A DNA stretch of 64,000 nt, from contig OZ260106.1 in NCBI GenBank assembly GCA_965284645.1, positions 3,224,001 through 3,288,000 on the forward strand. Direction: 5' to 3'. This stretch comes from JAIBAJ01 sp965284645 (lineage in GTDB: Bacteria; Bacteroidota; Bacteroidia; JAIBAJ01). The translations under genes and the position numbers were made by a program. The first letter of the stretch is position 1, and each line of letters begins with the position of its first letter. Below are positions 34,481-42,171 of this stretch, in pieces. A model generated the notes under the pieces. The model worked only from the letters and a program-made list of their open reading frames with translations. It was not told the DNA's origin and ran no database searches.

Positions 34481-36955
34481 TTAGTTAATCAGTTTAATTG
34501 GGAATTGGAATTTGAACTTCACAAAAAAGAAAGGGTCTTCGTTTAGTGATAGTATCCAATCAGGGTTATTAAAATCGCTTGCAATTCTGTGTATATCATA
34601 ACCGCCTAAACCACTGCCATTGCTTGAATCAGCAGTCGAGTATTTGGTTATAAACTTCTCTCTATCGAAGTTCTTCGGAAATGGTTTACCGTTATTTCTG
34701 ATTTCCATTGAAAGTGAATCATCTACTTCGGTCAATTCAATAACCACTTCGTTACCCATAGCTTTTTTATCAAATGCATACTTATTAGCATTTGTCAGAA
34801 TGTTGTCCAGCAATGTTTTGAAAAGCGTTTTGTTGGCATTGATGCCTCTTTCTTTCAGCTTTTCTCCTTTCAGAAGCAACTTCTTTATTTTGAAGTTAAA
34901 TCCGTTATTGGACAGTTCGGTGATGATACTATTAATGTCGGATAACGCAATTACCTGTTTATCGTACTCGGATAGAACAAGTCCGTTTTCACCCTTTTCA
35001 AGCACATCTGTAATGAAGTTTACATCACGTTTGATTTCTTTTAAAGCTGAAATAATATCAATATCATAGAATTCGGAAAAGGCTTTATTTAATGCTTCAA
35101 AACCCTCCTTTTTCTTATTTAAGAAATCCAGCAAGTTGTCAGACCAATCAAGAATGTTTTGTCTAGGTCTTCCCAAAGTATGCTTCAAAGAAGCAAATTC
35201 ATTGAATTGCTTTATAGTCTTTCCATGGGCCAAAGCATTACGTTCTTTCTGAAGTTTTTTAATCTTATCGGACAATTCGTAAATCCCTTGCACTTTAGCT
35301 CGTTGCTCTTCTATAGTAGGAAGTTTGACAGCAACCTCCATTAAATCATTCCTGCGGATAAAGGGAATAGTTGCACCCATGCGGTATGATTCCAGTTGCT
35401 CCTGCACATAGTCGGCATGCAGTTCATTTATTAGGTACCCATAATCTGCAACAGATTCATTTACCTTAAATGATAAAATATCTTGACTATGGTAAATAGT
35501 AATGCCCTCAAAATCAAAAAGGGTAGGCTTCAATGTCCGCCAGCGAATGGCTAATAATAAACAGGTTTCGTTTATTTGGTGAATATCCGGCCTTTGCAAT
35601 TCAACATCTTCAACTTCAGAAATCTTAAGATGAAAATCCACTTTATCATCTTTTAAATCCCGGATGCGCACCAACTTTCCTTTTTCAGGCAAATTTCCTC
35701 TTTGACCTTTCACATACACCAAAATATCTTTTAGCTTGACCAGCCTTTCATTAGTTGTCAGAGCTATTTCATTCTGAAAGTATCTCGGCACATTAAGGTT
35801 GTATTCCCATTCCATTATTTGTGCATTATCAACGATTCTGAGTGAATCATCATCCTTTTTTTTGCCATGAATAAAACTATTCAGTGCATATACGTTAAGC
35901 ACTTTTTCTCTTGGGGTTCTAGCTTCAACGTACTTATCAGCCTTGACAAAACGAACTTTCCCGGGTCTTTCCTTTTTCTTGTTGATTACAAGAATTATTA
36001 ACGGAATTCCCATATTAGATAGTAAACCATCAGGTAATGAAATAATGGTATCAAGAATATCTTCATCAACAAGGAATTGCCTTAACCTCTCTTCATGCAT
36101 TCCCCGGTATAAAAATCCTTGGGGTAAAAGTGCAATGAGTTTCCCTTCATTTGTGAGCGAATGCAGTCCTCTTTCAACCAGAAATTGTTCTGCTGTTCTG
36201 ATTCCAGGTTCAATTTCTCTGTATTGATTCCCCAATCTAAAGCCATAAGGTGGATTTGAAACGATTAAATCAAATTTTTTCGAATCATCAGGCCAATTCA
36301 ATATGGAATCATCGCATACATATCTAGAAGTACCTGGTCGTTCATAAGCCATGATTCGTAAAGCACCCAGTGCCCAGGATTTTTGATTTAGTTCCTGCCC
36401 AAAATAATCTTGTCCCTTTTCAAGGTTTACACCAAAAGAAGCTAAGCCTGCAAATGGATTAAAAACTTTAGCACCTTCAGGGAGTTCGAATAATCCGCAG
36501 ATCAACTGGGTAATCTCAAGGGGCTGAATAAATTCACCTCCAGATCTTCCTTGTGATTGCGCAAGGTTATACAGAATAGAATCAAATAATTCTGAAAAGT
36601 TCCCTGACAGAATCTTATGATCAAGATTACAAATTACCTCAACTATTGACGCTATGCCTTTATTACTAAGTGCCTTCAATATAGGCTCGAAGCTTGGATA
36701 AATATTCCTATATCCTATCTCTAAATCACTTTCACTCTTATGTAAAGCATTTTCTATCTGATCTTTTATGGGATTGTTTTCAACAAGTACGTCTCCTTTT
36801 AAAATTTTGTCCTTGTATAGAGAAAGAATAAACAGAACTACATAGTAGTTTTCAGAAGTGATGTTTTCACCTCTAAGGATATCAAAAACCTTCCAAAGCT
36901 TAGATTTTAGTTCTAAGAATGGCTTCGGATCTACTATGTACGACTCTATCTTCAT
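34481..36955 (-). CDS. N6-adenine DNA methylase fused to a target-recognition domain and a histidine-kinase-like module
   Basis: The 824-aa protein has four parts. Residues 1-140 are an HsdM_N-like helical region. Residues 140-345 are an N6 methylase with motif I NPFAGLASFG (166-175, Asn in place of the usual Asp) and intact motif IV NPPYG (234-238). Residues 400-565 are an HsdS-like recognition domain (LVKLKDILVYVKGQRG ... IPFIRRNDLMEVAVKLPTIEEQRAK), followed by a coiled coil (560-580). Residues 585-824 are kinase-like: candidate phospho-His H592 in SLKHTLGRPRQNI, N-box LLDNILTNANKYAF (715-728), NNGKPFP and GSGLGGYDIHRI (780-791). No restriction nuclease motif is seen. The adjacent receiver protein suggests a phosphorelay driven by DNA or methylation state (inference). 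Confidence 0.8.
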   Translation of the reverse strand: MKIESYIVDPKPFLELKSKLWKVFDILRGENITSENYYVVLFILSLYKDKILKGDVLVENNPIKDQIENALHKSESDLEIGYRNIYPSFEPILKALSNKGIASIVEVICNLDHKILSGNFSELFDSILYNLAQSQGRSGGEFIQPLEITQLICGLFELPEGAKVFNPFAGLASFGVNLEKGQDYFGQELNQKSWALGALRIMAYERPGTSRYVCDDSILNWPDDSKKFDLIVSNPPYGFRLGNQYREIEPGIRTAEQFLVERGLHSLTNEGKLIALLPQGFLYRGMHEERLRQFLVDEDILDTIISLPDGLLSNMGIPLIILVINKKKERPGKVRFVKADKYVEARTPREKVLNVYALNSFIHGKKKDDDSLRIVDNAQIMEWEYNLNVPRYFQNEIALTTNERLVKLKDILVYVKGQRGNLPEKGKLVRIRDLKDDKVDFHLKISEVEDVELQRPDIHQINETCLLLAIRWRTLKPTLFDFEGITIYHSQDILSFKVNESVADYGYLINELHADYVQEQLESYRMGATIPFIRRNDLMEVAVKLPTIEEQRAKVQGIYELSDKIKKLQKERNALAHGKTIKQFNEFASLKHTLGRPRQNILDWSDNLLDFLNKKKEGFEALNKAFSEFYDIDIISALKEIKRDVNFITDVLEKGENGLVLSEYDKQVIALSDINSIITELSNNGFNFKIKKLLLKGEKLKERGINANKTLFKTLLDNILTNANKYAFDKKAMGNEVVIELTEVDDSLSMEIRNNGKPFPKNFDREKFITKYSTADSSNGSGLGGYDIHRIASDFNNPDWILSLNEDPFFFVKFKFQFPIKLIN

Positions 36956-36978
36956 GCAAAAATTATTAGATTACTCTA

Positions 36979-36986
36979 CAAAGGTG
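36979..36986 (-). promoter_or_regulatory. Possible internal promoter for the methylase-kinase operon
   Basis: On the minus strand CACCTTTG (7 of 8 to TAnnTTTG) lies 24 nt before the methylase-kinase start, in the 61-nt gap after the WYL gene. A short dyad CTGT-n5-ACAG (36995-37007) lies just upstream of it and could be a regulator site. Confidence 0.35.
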
Positions 36987-37016
36987 TGATTTATCTGTGC
37001 AGTACAGGTGCATAGT

Positions 37017-38027
37017 TCAAATATATTTTTTATAAACAGTTTCGGAAAGACTTTTAAATCTTTCTTTTAGGCTTTCCGGCTCAATAACTTCTATTGCATC
37101 CATATATGAAAACAAGAGTGCTAGCAACTCATGATTTATTTGAACCTCAAGTTGAATAAGTACTTCTGTTTCGGTTCTACTTTTTATTTTTTGTGAGCCG
37201 TGCAGGGGTTTACTCTCAATATATGGCCATATTTCTTTACTCAACTTTATTAGTAACTTTTCAACTGAGGCTTCTCTTTTCACAGTTACACCAATAACAT
37301 CATCAAAATATTCATCGAAGTTTACTTCATCATTTTTGCGAAACTTCATTTTTGATTCTTCAAATTCAATTATTCGGTCTAGAGCAAAATTTGTAATGGT
37401 GTTATAATTCTCATTAAACCCAAAAAGAAACCATCGATTGTTATACTGTTTCAAATACCAAGGATGCAAAATCACTTCTGACGGTTTCTCTTGTTTATAT
37501 CCTTGATATTTTACTTTTAATGTTACTTCATGTTGTATGGCGTTGAATATACCTGTGAAGTGATTTAATCCTTTGAGGAATGGGTTCTGTTCAAATCCAA
37601 CTGATGATTGTATATTCCCTTTCAATTTGAAGGTATCTTCAAGTCTGATTTGCATTTCTTCTATCCACTCAAATTGTGGCATTCCCTTGAATCGAGTCAA
37701 AATAGTTAAGGTCTCTTTTAGTTGTTCCGCCTCAGCCTGATTAATTCCATGGTTTTTGATGGAAAAAGATTTGTCTGAGTATCTATAATAAACCCTCTTT
37801 CCATCCTTTATTCGTTCAAGTGGAATAGACCAACCCTGTTCACTTTCCATAAAGGTTATGTCGTCAAAAACCTGTCTTCTCTTTACTCCATCCTCAATTC
37901 CTGCAAATTCATAAATGGCTTCATTACAGACGTCAATCAGGTCTTCAATAAAATATTTCCTCCCGTAGTTACTAAAACATCTGTCAAGAGCATGGTATCG
38001 TATGGTAGCATGTTTATTTGTCGCCAT
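37017..38027 (-). CDS. WYL-domain transcriptional regulator
   Basis: The 336-aa protein has an N-terminal winged-helix-like region (ATIRYHALDRCFSNYGRKYFIEDLIDVCNEAI ... RRQVFDDITFM). Its WYL domain is centred on HPWYLKQYNNRWFLFGF (PWYLK at 189-193) with ALDRI at its end, and a C-terminal WCX-like domain finishes in FKSLSETVYKKYI. WYL proteins (BrxR/CapW type) repress or switch defence operons and sense nucleic-acid ligands. As the promoter-proximal gene of the operon it is the likely regulator. The start at 38027 is preferred over the longer frame to 38138 because the extra 37 residues come from the inverted-repeat region and look non-coding. Confidence 0.88.
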   Translation of the reverse strand: MATNKHATIRYHALDRCFSNYGRKYFIEDLIDVCNEAIYEFAGIEDGVKRRQVFDDITFMESEQGWSIPLERIKDGKRVYYRYSDKSFSIKNHGINQAEAEQLKETLTILTRFKGMPQFEWIEEMQIRLEDTFKLKGNIQSSVGFEQNPFLKGLNHFTGIFNAIQHEVTLKVKYQGYKQEKPSEVILHPWYLKQYNNRWFLFGFNENYNTITNFALDRIIEFEESKMKFRKNDEVNFDEYFDDVIGVTVKREASVEKLLIKLSKEIWPYIESKPLHGSQKIKSRTETEVLIQLEVQINHELLALLFSYMDAIEVIEPESLKERFKSLSETVYKKYI

Positions 38028-38063
38028 TCGATAAGATTGAAGTTGAAAGTGGGTTGGCAAAAA

Positions 38064-38125
38064 TTGCACTCTTTTGGTTTTGCGAATGGTCGGCTTGTGT
38101 GTCGGGCAAAACCAAATACGTGCAA
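38064..38125. promoter_or_regulatory. Long inverted repeat upstream of the WYL gene
   Basis: Arms 38064-38083 and 38106-38125 (TTGCACTCTTTTGGTTTTGC and its near-complement) pair at 17 of 20 positions around a 22-nt loop, 37 nt upstream of the WYL start. It could be an operator for autoregulation or a structured leader. It could also be part of an attC-like or mobile intergenic element, since I recall similar GCAAAACCAAA-type strings from other Bacteroidota intergenic DNA (unverified). Confidence 0.5.
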
Positions 38126-38576
38126 TGCGGGATGGCAAAAAGAAATTTTAAAAAATGTGAAGGGTGGGCTATTTCTTTTTTCTTTGTAACCTCTCCATAT
38201 AGCGAAACACGGTCAGTTTTAAAGTCTTTCCGCTTGGTCGATATGGTCTGTATGTCGAGTCCATTTTCAGTCATTGTCTTACTGTGTCGTCTGTCTTTTT
38301 AGCATTGGCGGTAACTTACATATAAGTGCCATTCCATTTCAAACACCTTTAAATAGCTTTCAAAAATAGCAGGAAATAATTTCCAAAAATGAGAGGTTTA
38401 AAAATAACTTCCCATTAACTTATAGCATAAAAATGCATACTGATTGCTAGGTATGCACTATTCTTGAAAAGTTAATCCCTTGCTAAACCCTTCCTCCCAC
38501 TCTACAACATAACATCTAACGACTATTTCACCAACCGCTTATTTAAACTACCTAAACCCAAGTACCCGCACACTCT
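38126..38576. other. Intergenic stretch upstream of the restriction island, no gene recognised
   Basis: No credible gene was seen. There is a small dyad TGCATAC / GTATGCA near 38431-38456 and a line of AT-rich sequence. The block CATATAGCGAAAC followed by GGCGGTAACTTACATATAA looks like junction debris of mobile cassettes, but no recombination site can be defined with confidence. No promoter for the WYL gene can be assigned; a weak AATTTTTG box occurs within the left arm of the inverted repeat. Confidence 0.35.
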
Positions 38577-38770
38577 CCGGGCAGGGATAGCAGCGGAAAA
38601 CCCACAGCGGCCTGAGCGTAAGCGAAAGGCGCGAGGATTTGCAGCGAATAGCCCGACCCGAACGCACCTTGCACGCTGCTTGGGGTTTAAGGAAAGGCTG
38701 AGGGTGCGAGAGGGGGCACGCATGAGGATAATTAAAAATGAAAAATTAAGAATTAAAAATTGGGGGAAGA
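38577..38770 (-). repeat. Family A repeat, diverged copy A4 with AT-rich leader
   Basis: Reverse-oriented copy: the core keeps CCGGGCAGGGATAG, CCCACAGCGGCCTGAGC and TAGCCCGACCCGAACGC. The outer box, read on the minus strand, is ATGCGTGCCCCCTCTCGC, and the AT-rich leader (38723-38770) matches that of copy A3 in inverted orientation. It faces the stop of the FKBP gene and is the right border of the island. Confidence 0.75.
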
Positions 38771-38823
38771 GGGAAAAGAGAAGTGAGTAAAGTGTAAAGA
38801 GAAAAGAGAAGTGGGTAAAAAAA

Positions 38824-38854
38824 AACACCGATGAAACATACATTCATCGGTGTT
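38824..38854 (-). terminator. Rho-independent terminator of the FKBP gene
   Basis: A perfect 12-bp stem (AACACCGATGAA / TTCATCGGTGTT) with a 7-nt loop, followed on the minus strand by TTTTTTTT, lies 22 nt after the FKBP stop. It isolates the FKBP gene from the island. Confidence 0.85.
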
Positions 38855-38876
38855 CCTAATATAAATCGAAACTAGA

Positions 38877-39401
38877 TTAGTGGTGGTGGTGTCCGCCTTC
38901 CCAACCATGGGCATGACCATGGGCAATTTCTTCGAGGGTGGCACCACGAACGCCTACTACTTCAACAGTGAAATGTAAATCTACACCGGCCAATTCATGG
39001 TTAAAATCCATGACTACAACGGCATCTCCAACTTCCAATACCTTGCCACGCATGGTTTGGCCTTGGTTGTTTTGCATCGGAATAACTGTTCCAGGTTTCA
39101 ACCAGTTGCGGTCGATGCTGCCGTTTTTGTCTTTGAAAATATCCAAAGGCACCTCGGCGATGTCCTCTTCGTAATAATCACCGTAGCCATTCTCTGGACT
39201 TACCCAAAAGTCGAATTTCTCTCCTTGTTTTTTACCTAACAAAGCGTCTTCAAACCCTTTGATCATTCCACCCATTCCAAACATAAACACCAGTGGTTCG
39301 TCAGGCCTTGATTTATCTACCAAACGTTCGATTCCATTTTCTTCATCCTTGATGTGCAAGGCATAATTTACCGCTACTACGGATTTGCTTTCAATATTCA
39401 T
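38877..39401 (-). CDS. SlyD-type FKBP peptidyl-prolyl isomerase
   Basis: The 174-aa cytoplasmic isomerase/chaperone has the FKBP core (VVAVNYALHIKD ... FMFGMGGMIKGFEDALLGKKQGEKFDFWVSPENGYGDY). The insert-in-flap chaperone domain follows (about 75-130, LKPGTVIPMQNNQGQTMRGKVLEV), then FNHELAGVDLHFTVEVVGVR. The tail HGHAHGWEGGHHHH is His-rich and can bind Ni or other metals, as in SlyD. It is a single-gene unit with its own strong terminator. Confidence 0.92.
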   Translation of the reverse strand: MNIESKSVVAVNYALHIKDEENGIERLVDKSRPDEPLVFMFGMGGMIKGFEDALLGKKQGEKFDFWVSPENGYGDYYEEDIAEVPLDIFKDKNGSIDRNWLKPGTVIPMQNNQGQTMRGKVLEVGDAVVVMDFNHELAGVDLHFTVEVVGVRGATLEEIAHGHAHGWEGGHHHH

Positions 39402-39597
39402 TGCTTGTTTTTTTGCAAAGAACGTCCGAAAACCTGTTTATTTTCCAATTGTTAGTAACTCATCAAAAGAAAGTTGCTTAAGGATTTACAACGAATCCCC
39501 TACCCTAGCAAGCCTTACACTCTTGGATTGTTGAAAACTTAGCACAGGCTTTGCTTTACTCTCCAGTATTTTAGTGCCTCCAAAAACAACACGTTCC

Positions 39598-40755
39598 ATG
39601 CCCAAATTCCAAGGTGTAATTCAGTCCAAACTTCCCAATACAGGCACGACCATTTTTACGGTGATGTCTAAATTGGCAAATGAAGTTGGAGCCATAAATC
39701 TTTCCCAAGGTTTTCCGGATTTTCCCTGCTCGGAAGAATTGATTTCATTGGTTAACCAATCGATGCGCAAAGGATACAACCAATATGCACCTATGCCCGG
39801 TTTGCTTGAATTGCGGGAAACTATCGCCGAGAAAATACAAGACTCCTACAGTGCAAGCTATAACCCTGATACGGAAATTACGATCACCTCGGGGGGAACC
39901 CAAGCCTTATACACCGCCATTGCAGCCATGGTAAAGGAAGGTGATGAGGTAATCCTGTTTGAACCTGCCTACGATAGCTATGCCGCAGCTGTTGAACTTT
40001 GTGGCGGAATACCTATATATATCCAACTCAAAGCACCCGATTTTCATATCGATTGGAATGAGGTGAAAAAGATGATTCGTCAGAAAACCAAGATGATCAT
40101 CATTAATACCCCGCATAATCCTGCCTCGGCCATTCTATCAGCCCAGGATATGCTGCAATTGGAAAAACTTACCAAGAACACCGACATTATCATTCTCAGC
40201 GACGAAGTATACGAACACCTGATATTTGATGGATTAGAACACCAAAGTGTGATGCGCTTTCCGAAATTGGCCGAACGTAGCTTTGTGGTGTTTTCATTCG
40301 GAAAAACCTTGCATGTAACCGGATGGAAAATGGGTTATATTGTTGGTCCTGAAAACCTCATGAAGGAATTTAGAAAGGTGCATCAATTCAATGTTTTTTC
40401 GGCCAACCATCCTTTCCAATGGGCCATTAATGAATTTCTAAAAAAGAAAGAAAATTACACTTACCTGCCCAAATTCTTCCAAGAAAAAAGAGATCTGTTT
40501 TTGAAATTAACCCAAGGAAGCCGTTTTCAACCAATCGAATGCAAAGGCTCGTATTTTCAATTGATGGGCTACAAGCAAATCACTGATGAAAAGGATACGG
40601 ATTTCGCCATTCGTTTAACTAAAGAACATGGTGTAGCCTCCATACCAATTTCAGTGTTCTACCACAAACCTGTGGACAATAAGCTGCTTCGCTTTTGCTT
40701 TGCCAAACAAAACGAAACCTTGGAACGTGCCGCCGAAAAACTGTTGAAGGTTTGA
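39598..40755 (+). CDS. PLP-dependent class I aminotransferase, methionine aminotransferase type
   Basis: The 385-aa fold-type I aminotransferase shows INLSQGFPDFPC, YAPMPGLLELRE, ITSGGTQAL, INTPHNPAS, SDEVYEHL and the PLP lysine K236 in SFGKTLHVTGWKMGY. The combination QGFPDFPC and QYAPMPG is that of YbdL-like methionine or kynurenine/glutamine-type transaminases, which prefer Met, Phe and related side chains. The start at 39598 is preferred (MPKFQGVIQSKLP); a GTG 24 nt upstream would add eight residues without homology and overlaps a TATTTTAG -7-like box (39567-39574). The next gene begins 2 nt after the stop. Confidence 0.88.
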   Translation: MPKFQGVIQSKLPNTGTTIFTVMSKLANEVGAINLSQGFPDFPCSEELISLVNQSMRKGYNQYAPMPGLLELRETIAEKIQDSYSASYNPDTEITITSGGTQALYTAIAAMVKEGDEVILFEPAYDSYAAAVELCGGIPIYIQLKAPDFHIDWNEVKKMIRQKTKMIIINTPHNPASAILSAQDMLQLEKLTKNTDIIILSDEVYEHLIFDGLEHQSVMRFPKLAERSFVVFSFGKTLHVTGWKMGYIVGPENLMKEFRKVHQFNVFSANHPFQWAINEFLKKKENYTYLPKFFQEKRDLFLKLTQGSRFQPIECKGSYFQLMGYKQITDEKDTDFAIRLTKEHGVASIPISVFYHKPVDNKLLRFCFAKQNETLERAAEKLLKV

Positions 40756-40757
40756 TT

Positions 40758-41510
40758 ATGAAGGCTATAGAACTGGTTTCTTTATCCAAAACTTTCCAAT
40801 CTGGCTCGGAATCGGTTGCTGTTTTGAAGGATTTCGATTTAGGTATTGAGGCCAAAGAATTTGTTACTATCATTGGATCAAACGGTTCGGGCAAATCCAC
40901 CTTGCTAAACTTGCTTGCTGGTAAAATAACACCTGATCAAGGTAAAATCCTTATCCAAGGAAAAGAGGTTCAAGCTTTACCTGAGCATAAAAGGGCTGCT
41001 TGGATAGCTCGGGTTTTCCAAGATCCCATGCAAGGCACGGCTCCTGATTTAAGTGTTTTGGAAAATTTCAGGTTGGCCATTACCAGAACTACTTCAAAAG
41101 GATTGGGCATACACACCGGAAAGGCCTTTCAAGAATTGGTAAAAGAGAAAATTGCTCAGCTAGGATTAGGTTTGGAATCAAAAATTAACCAAGAAATGGG
41201 TAGGCTTTCGGGCGGACAACGACAGGCTTTAACCTTACTGATGGCTAGTATGACGGATGCCGATGTTTTATTGATGGATGAACCAACCGCTGCCCTGGAC
41301 CCAAAAACTGCGGCTTTGATTATGGAATTGGCCCAAAAATTTCATGAAGAAAAAGGGTGGACAACCATCATGGTTACCCATAACCTCAAGGATGCCAAGG
41401 AGATAGGCAACCGTTTACTCATGATGAAATCAGGAAAGATTTATAGAGATTTGAACAGAAACGAAAAGTATAAACTTGAATTAACGGAAATTATCAATTG
41501 GTTTGACTAA
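40758..41510 (+). CDS. TrpX-like ABC transporter ATP-binding protein without partner permease
   Basis: The 250-aa ATPase has Walker A GSNGSGKST, the diagnostic string LPEHKRAAWIARVFQDPMQGTA, signature LSGGQRQALTLLMA, Walker B VLLMDEPTAALDPKT and switch VTHNLKDA. The EHKRA...RVFQDPM and QALTLLMA blocks are those of the TrpX/ABC.X4 ATPases that work with a TrpY permease and a TrpZ-type binding lipoprotein. Neither partner is nearby; the following gene is a barrel protein. The start at 40758 (MKAIELVSLSKTF) is chosen over a longer frame that overlaps the aminotransferase by about 60 nt. Confidence 0.85.
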   Translation: MKAIELVSLSKTFQSGSESVAVLKDFDLGIEAKEFVTIIGSNGSGKSTLLNLLAGKITPDQGKILIQGKEVQALPEHKRAAWIARVFQDPMQGTAPDLSVLENFRLAITRTTSKGLGIHTGKAFQELVKEKIAQLGLGLESKINQEMGRLSGGQRQALTLLMASMTDADVLLMDEPTAALDPKTAALIMELAQKFHEEKGWTTIMVTHNLKDAKEIGNRLLMMKSGKIYRDLNRNEKYKLELTEIINWFD

Positions 41511-41517
41511 AGGATTT

Positions 41518-41525
41518 TACCTTTG
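41518..41525 (+). promoter_or_regulatory. Promoter -7 box of the outer-membrane protein gene
   Basis: TACCTTTG, a perfect TAnnTTTG match, lies 12 nt before the start codon. A TTG element lies 17 nt upstream of it. Confidence 0.5.
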
Positions 41526-41537
41526 CATGTATAAATT

Positions 41538-42170
41538 ATGAAAAAAGCAGGTTTGATTTTGGTGTTTTGTTTGGGTGTATTGTCTTCCTATTCCCAAAAC
41601 CGACGGTTTAATTTGCCAAATCAAGGCGTAGATAGCACAGCCCAAACAGGAACTGATAGCTTATCAAACCAATCTTCCAAAAACAAACCTAAAACAACTG
41701 AACAGAAAACGAAGCCAGCCAAGGAAGGATTTTGGAAACGGACCTTTACCGGTGGGAGTTTTGGCTTATCCTTTGGAAACATTACCAATATCAACTTATC
41801 CCCCCAATTGGGATACCGCGTAACAGATAATTTCTGGGCCGGCACAGGTGTTACCTATATTTACTTCAGTGAACGTTACCCAGGTTATCCTCGGTTTACC
41901 ACCCATATTTACGGAGGAAGGGTTTTTCTGAGGTATATTGTGTGGAAAGGGATTTTTATCCACGCCGAAAACGAAATGTTGAACCTTCAACGTTACGATG
42001 ATTTAAACAAACGTATTTGGGTCAATAGTTTGATGGGTGGAGGTGGTTACCAGCAATCCCTAGGAGGAAATTCCTCCATTTACCTCATGGCCTTGTTTAA
42101 CTTCACTGAAAGCCAATATACGCCTTACATCAATCCGATTGTAAGGTTTGGTTTCAATATTGGTTTATAG
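41538..42170 (+). CDS. Predicted small outer-membrane beta-barrel protein
   Basis: The 210-aa protein has a signal peptide (1-19, MKKAGLILVFCLGVLSSYS). A Lys/Ser/Gln-rich low-complexity linker (about 25-65) follows, and then a C-terminal domain of alternating hydrophobic strands (GGSFGLSFGNITNINLSPQLGYRV, GTGVTYIYFSERYP, IYGGRVFLRYIV, SSIYLMALFNF) ending in an amphipathic strand FGFNIGL. This looks like an eight-strand outer-membrane barrel of the kind common in this phylum. No specific function can be read. It converges on the SiaC-like gene with a 1-nt gap. Confidence 0.65.
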   Translation: MKKAGLILVFCLGVLSSYSQNRRFNLPNQGVDSTAQTGTDSLSNQSSKNKPKTTEQKTKPAKEGFWKRTFTGGSFGLSFGNITNINLSPQLGYRVTDNFWAGTGVTYIYFSERYPGYPRFTTHIYGGRVFLRYIVWKGIFIHAENEMLNLQRYDDLNKRIWVNSLMGGGGYQQSLGGNSSIYLMALFNFTESQYTPYINPIVRFGFNIGL

Positions 42171-42171
42171 C

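Noticed and set aside
33300..36955. The kinase-like/receiver pair as a Detocs system
   Set aside because: Detocs uses a TPR-bearing sensor kinase and a receiver fused to a nucleoside phosphorylase. Here the sensor is a DNA methylase fusion and the receiver protein has no phosphorylase motif.
25732..38027. The island as BREX, DISARM or a prophage/integrative element
   Set aside because: No PglZ, BrxL, DrmA/B-type helicase, phage structural gene, integrase, transposase or conjugation gene was found. The core is a standard type I hsdRMS set.
38014..38274. An 86-codon minus-strand frame overlapping the WYL start
   Set aside because: It runs through the inverted-repeat region and overlaps the WYL gene in another frame. 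The peptide style looks like a spurious frame common in intergenic DNA of this phylum.
38824..38854. The strong hairpin near the FKBP gene as part of the family A repeat
   Set aside because: It has a different sequence, a T-run and the position of an ordinary intrinsic terminator.
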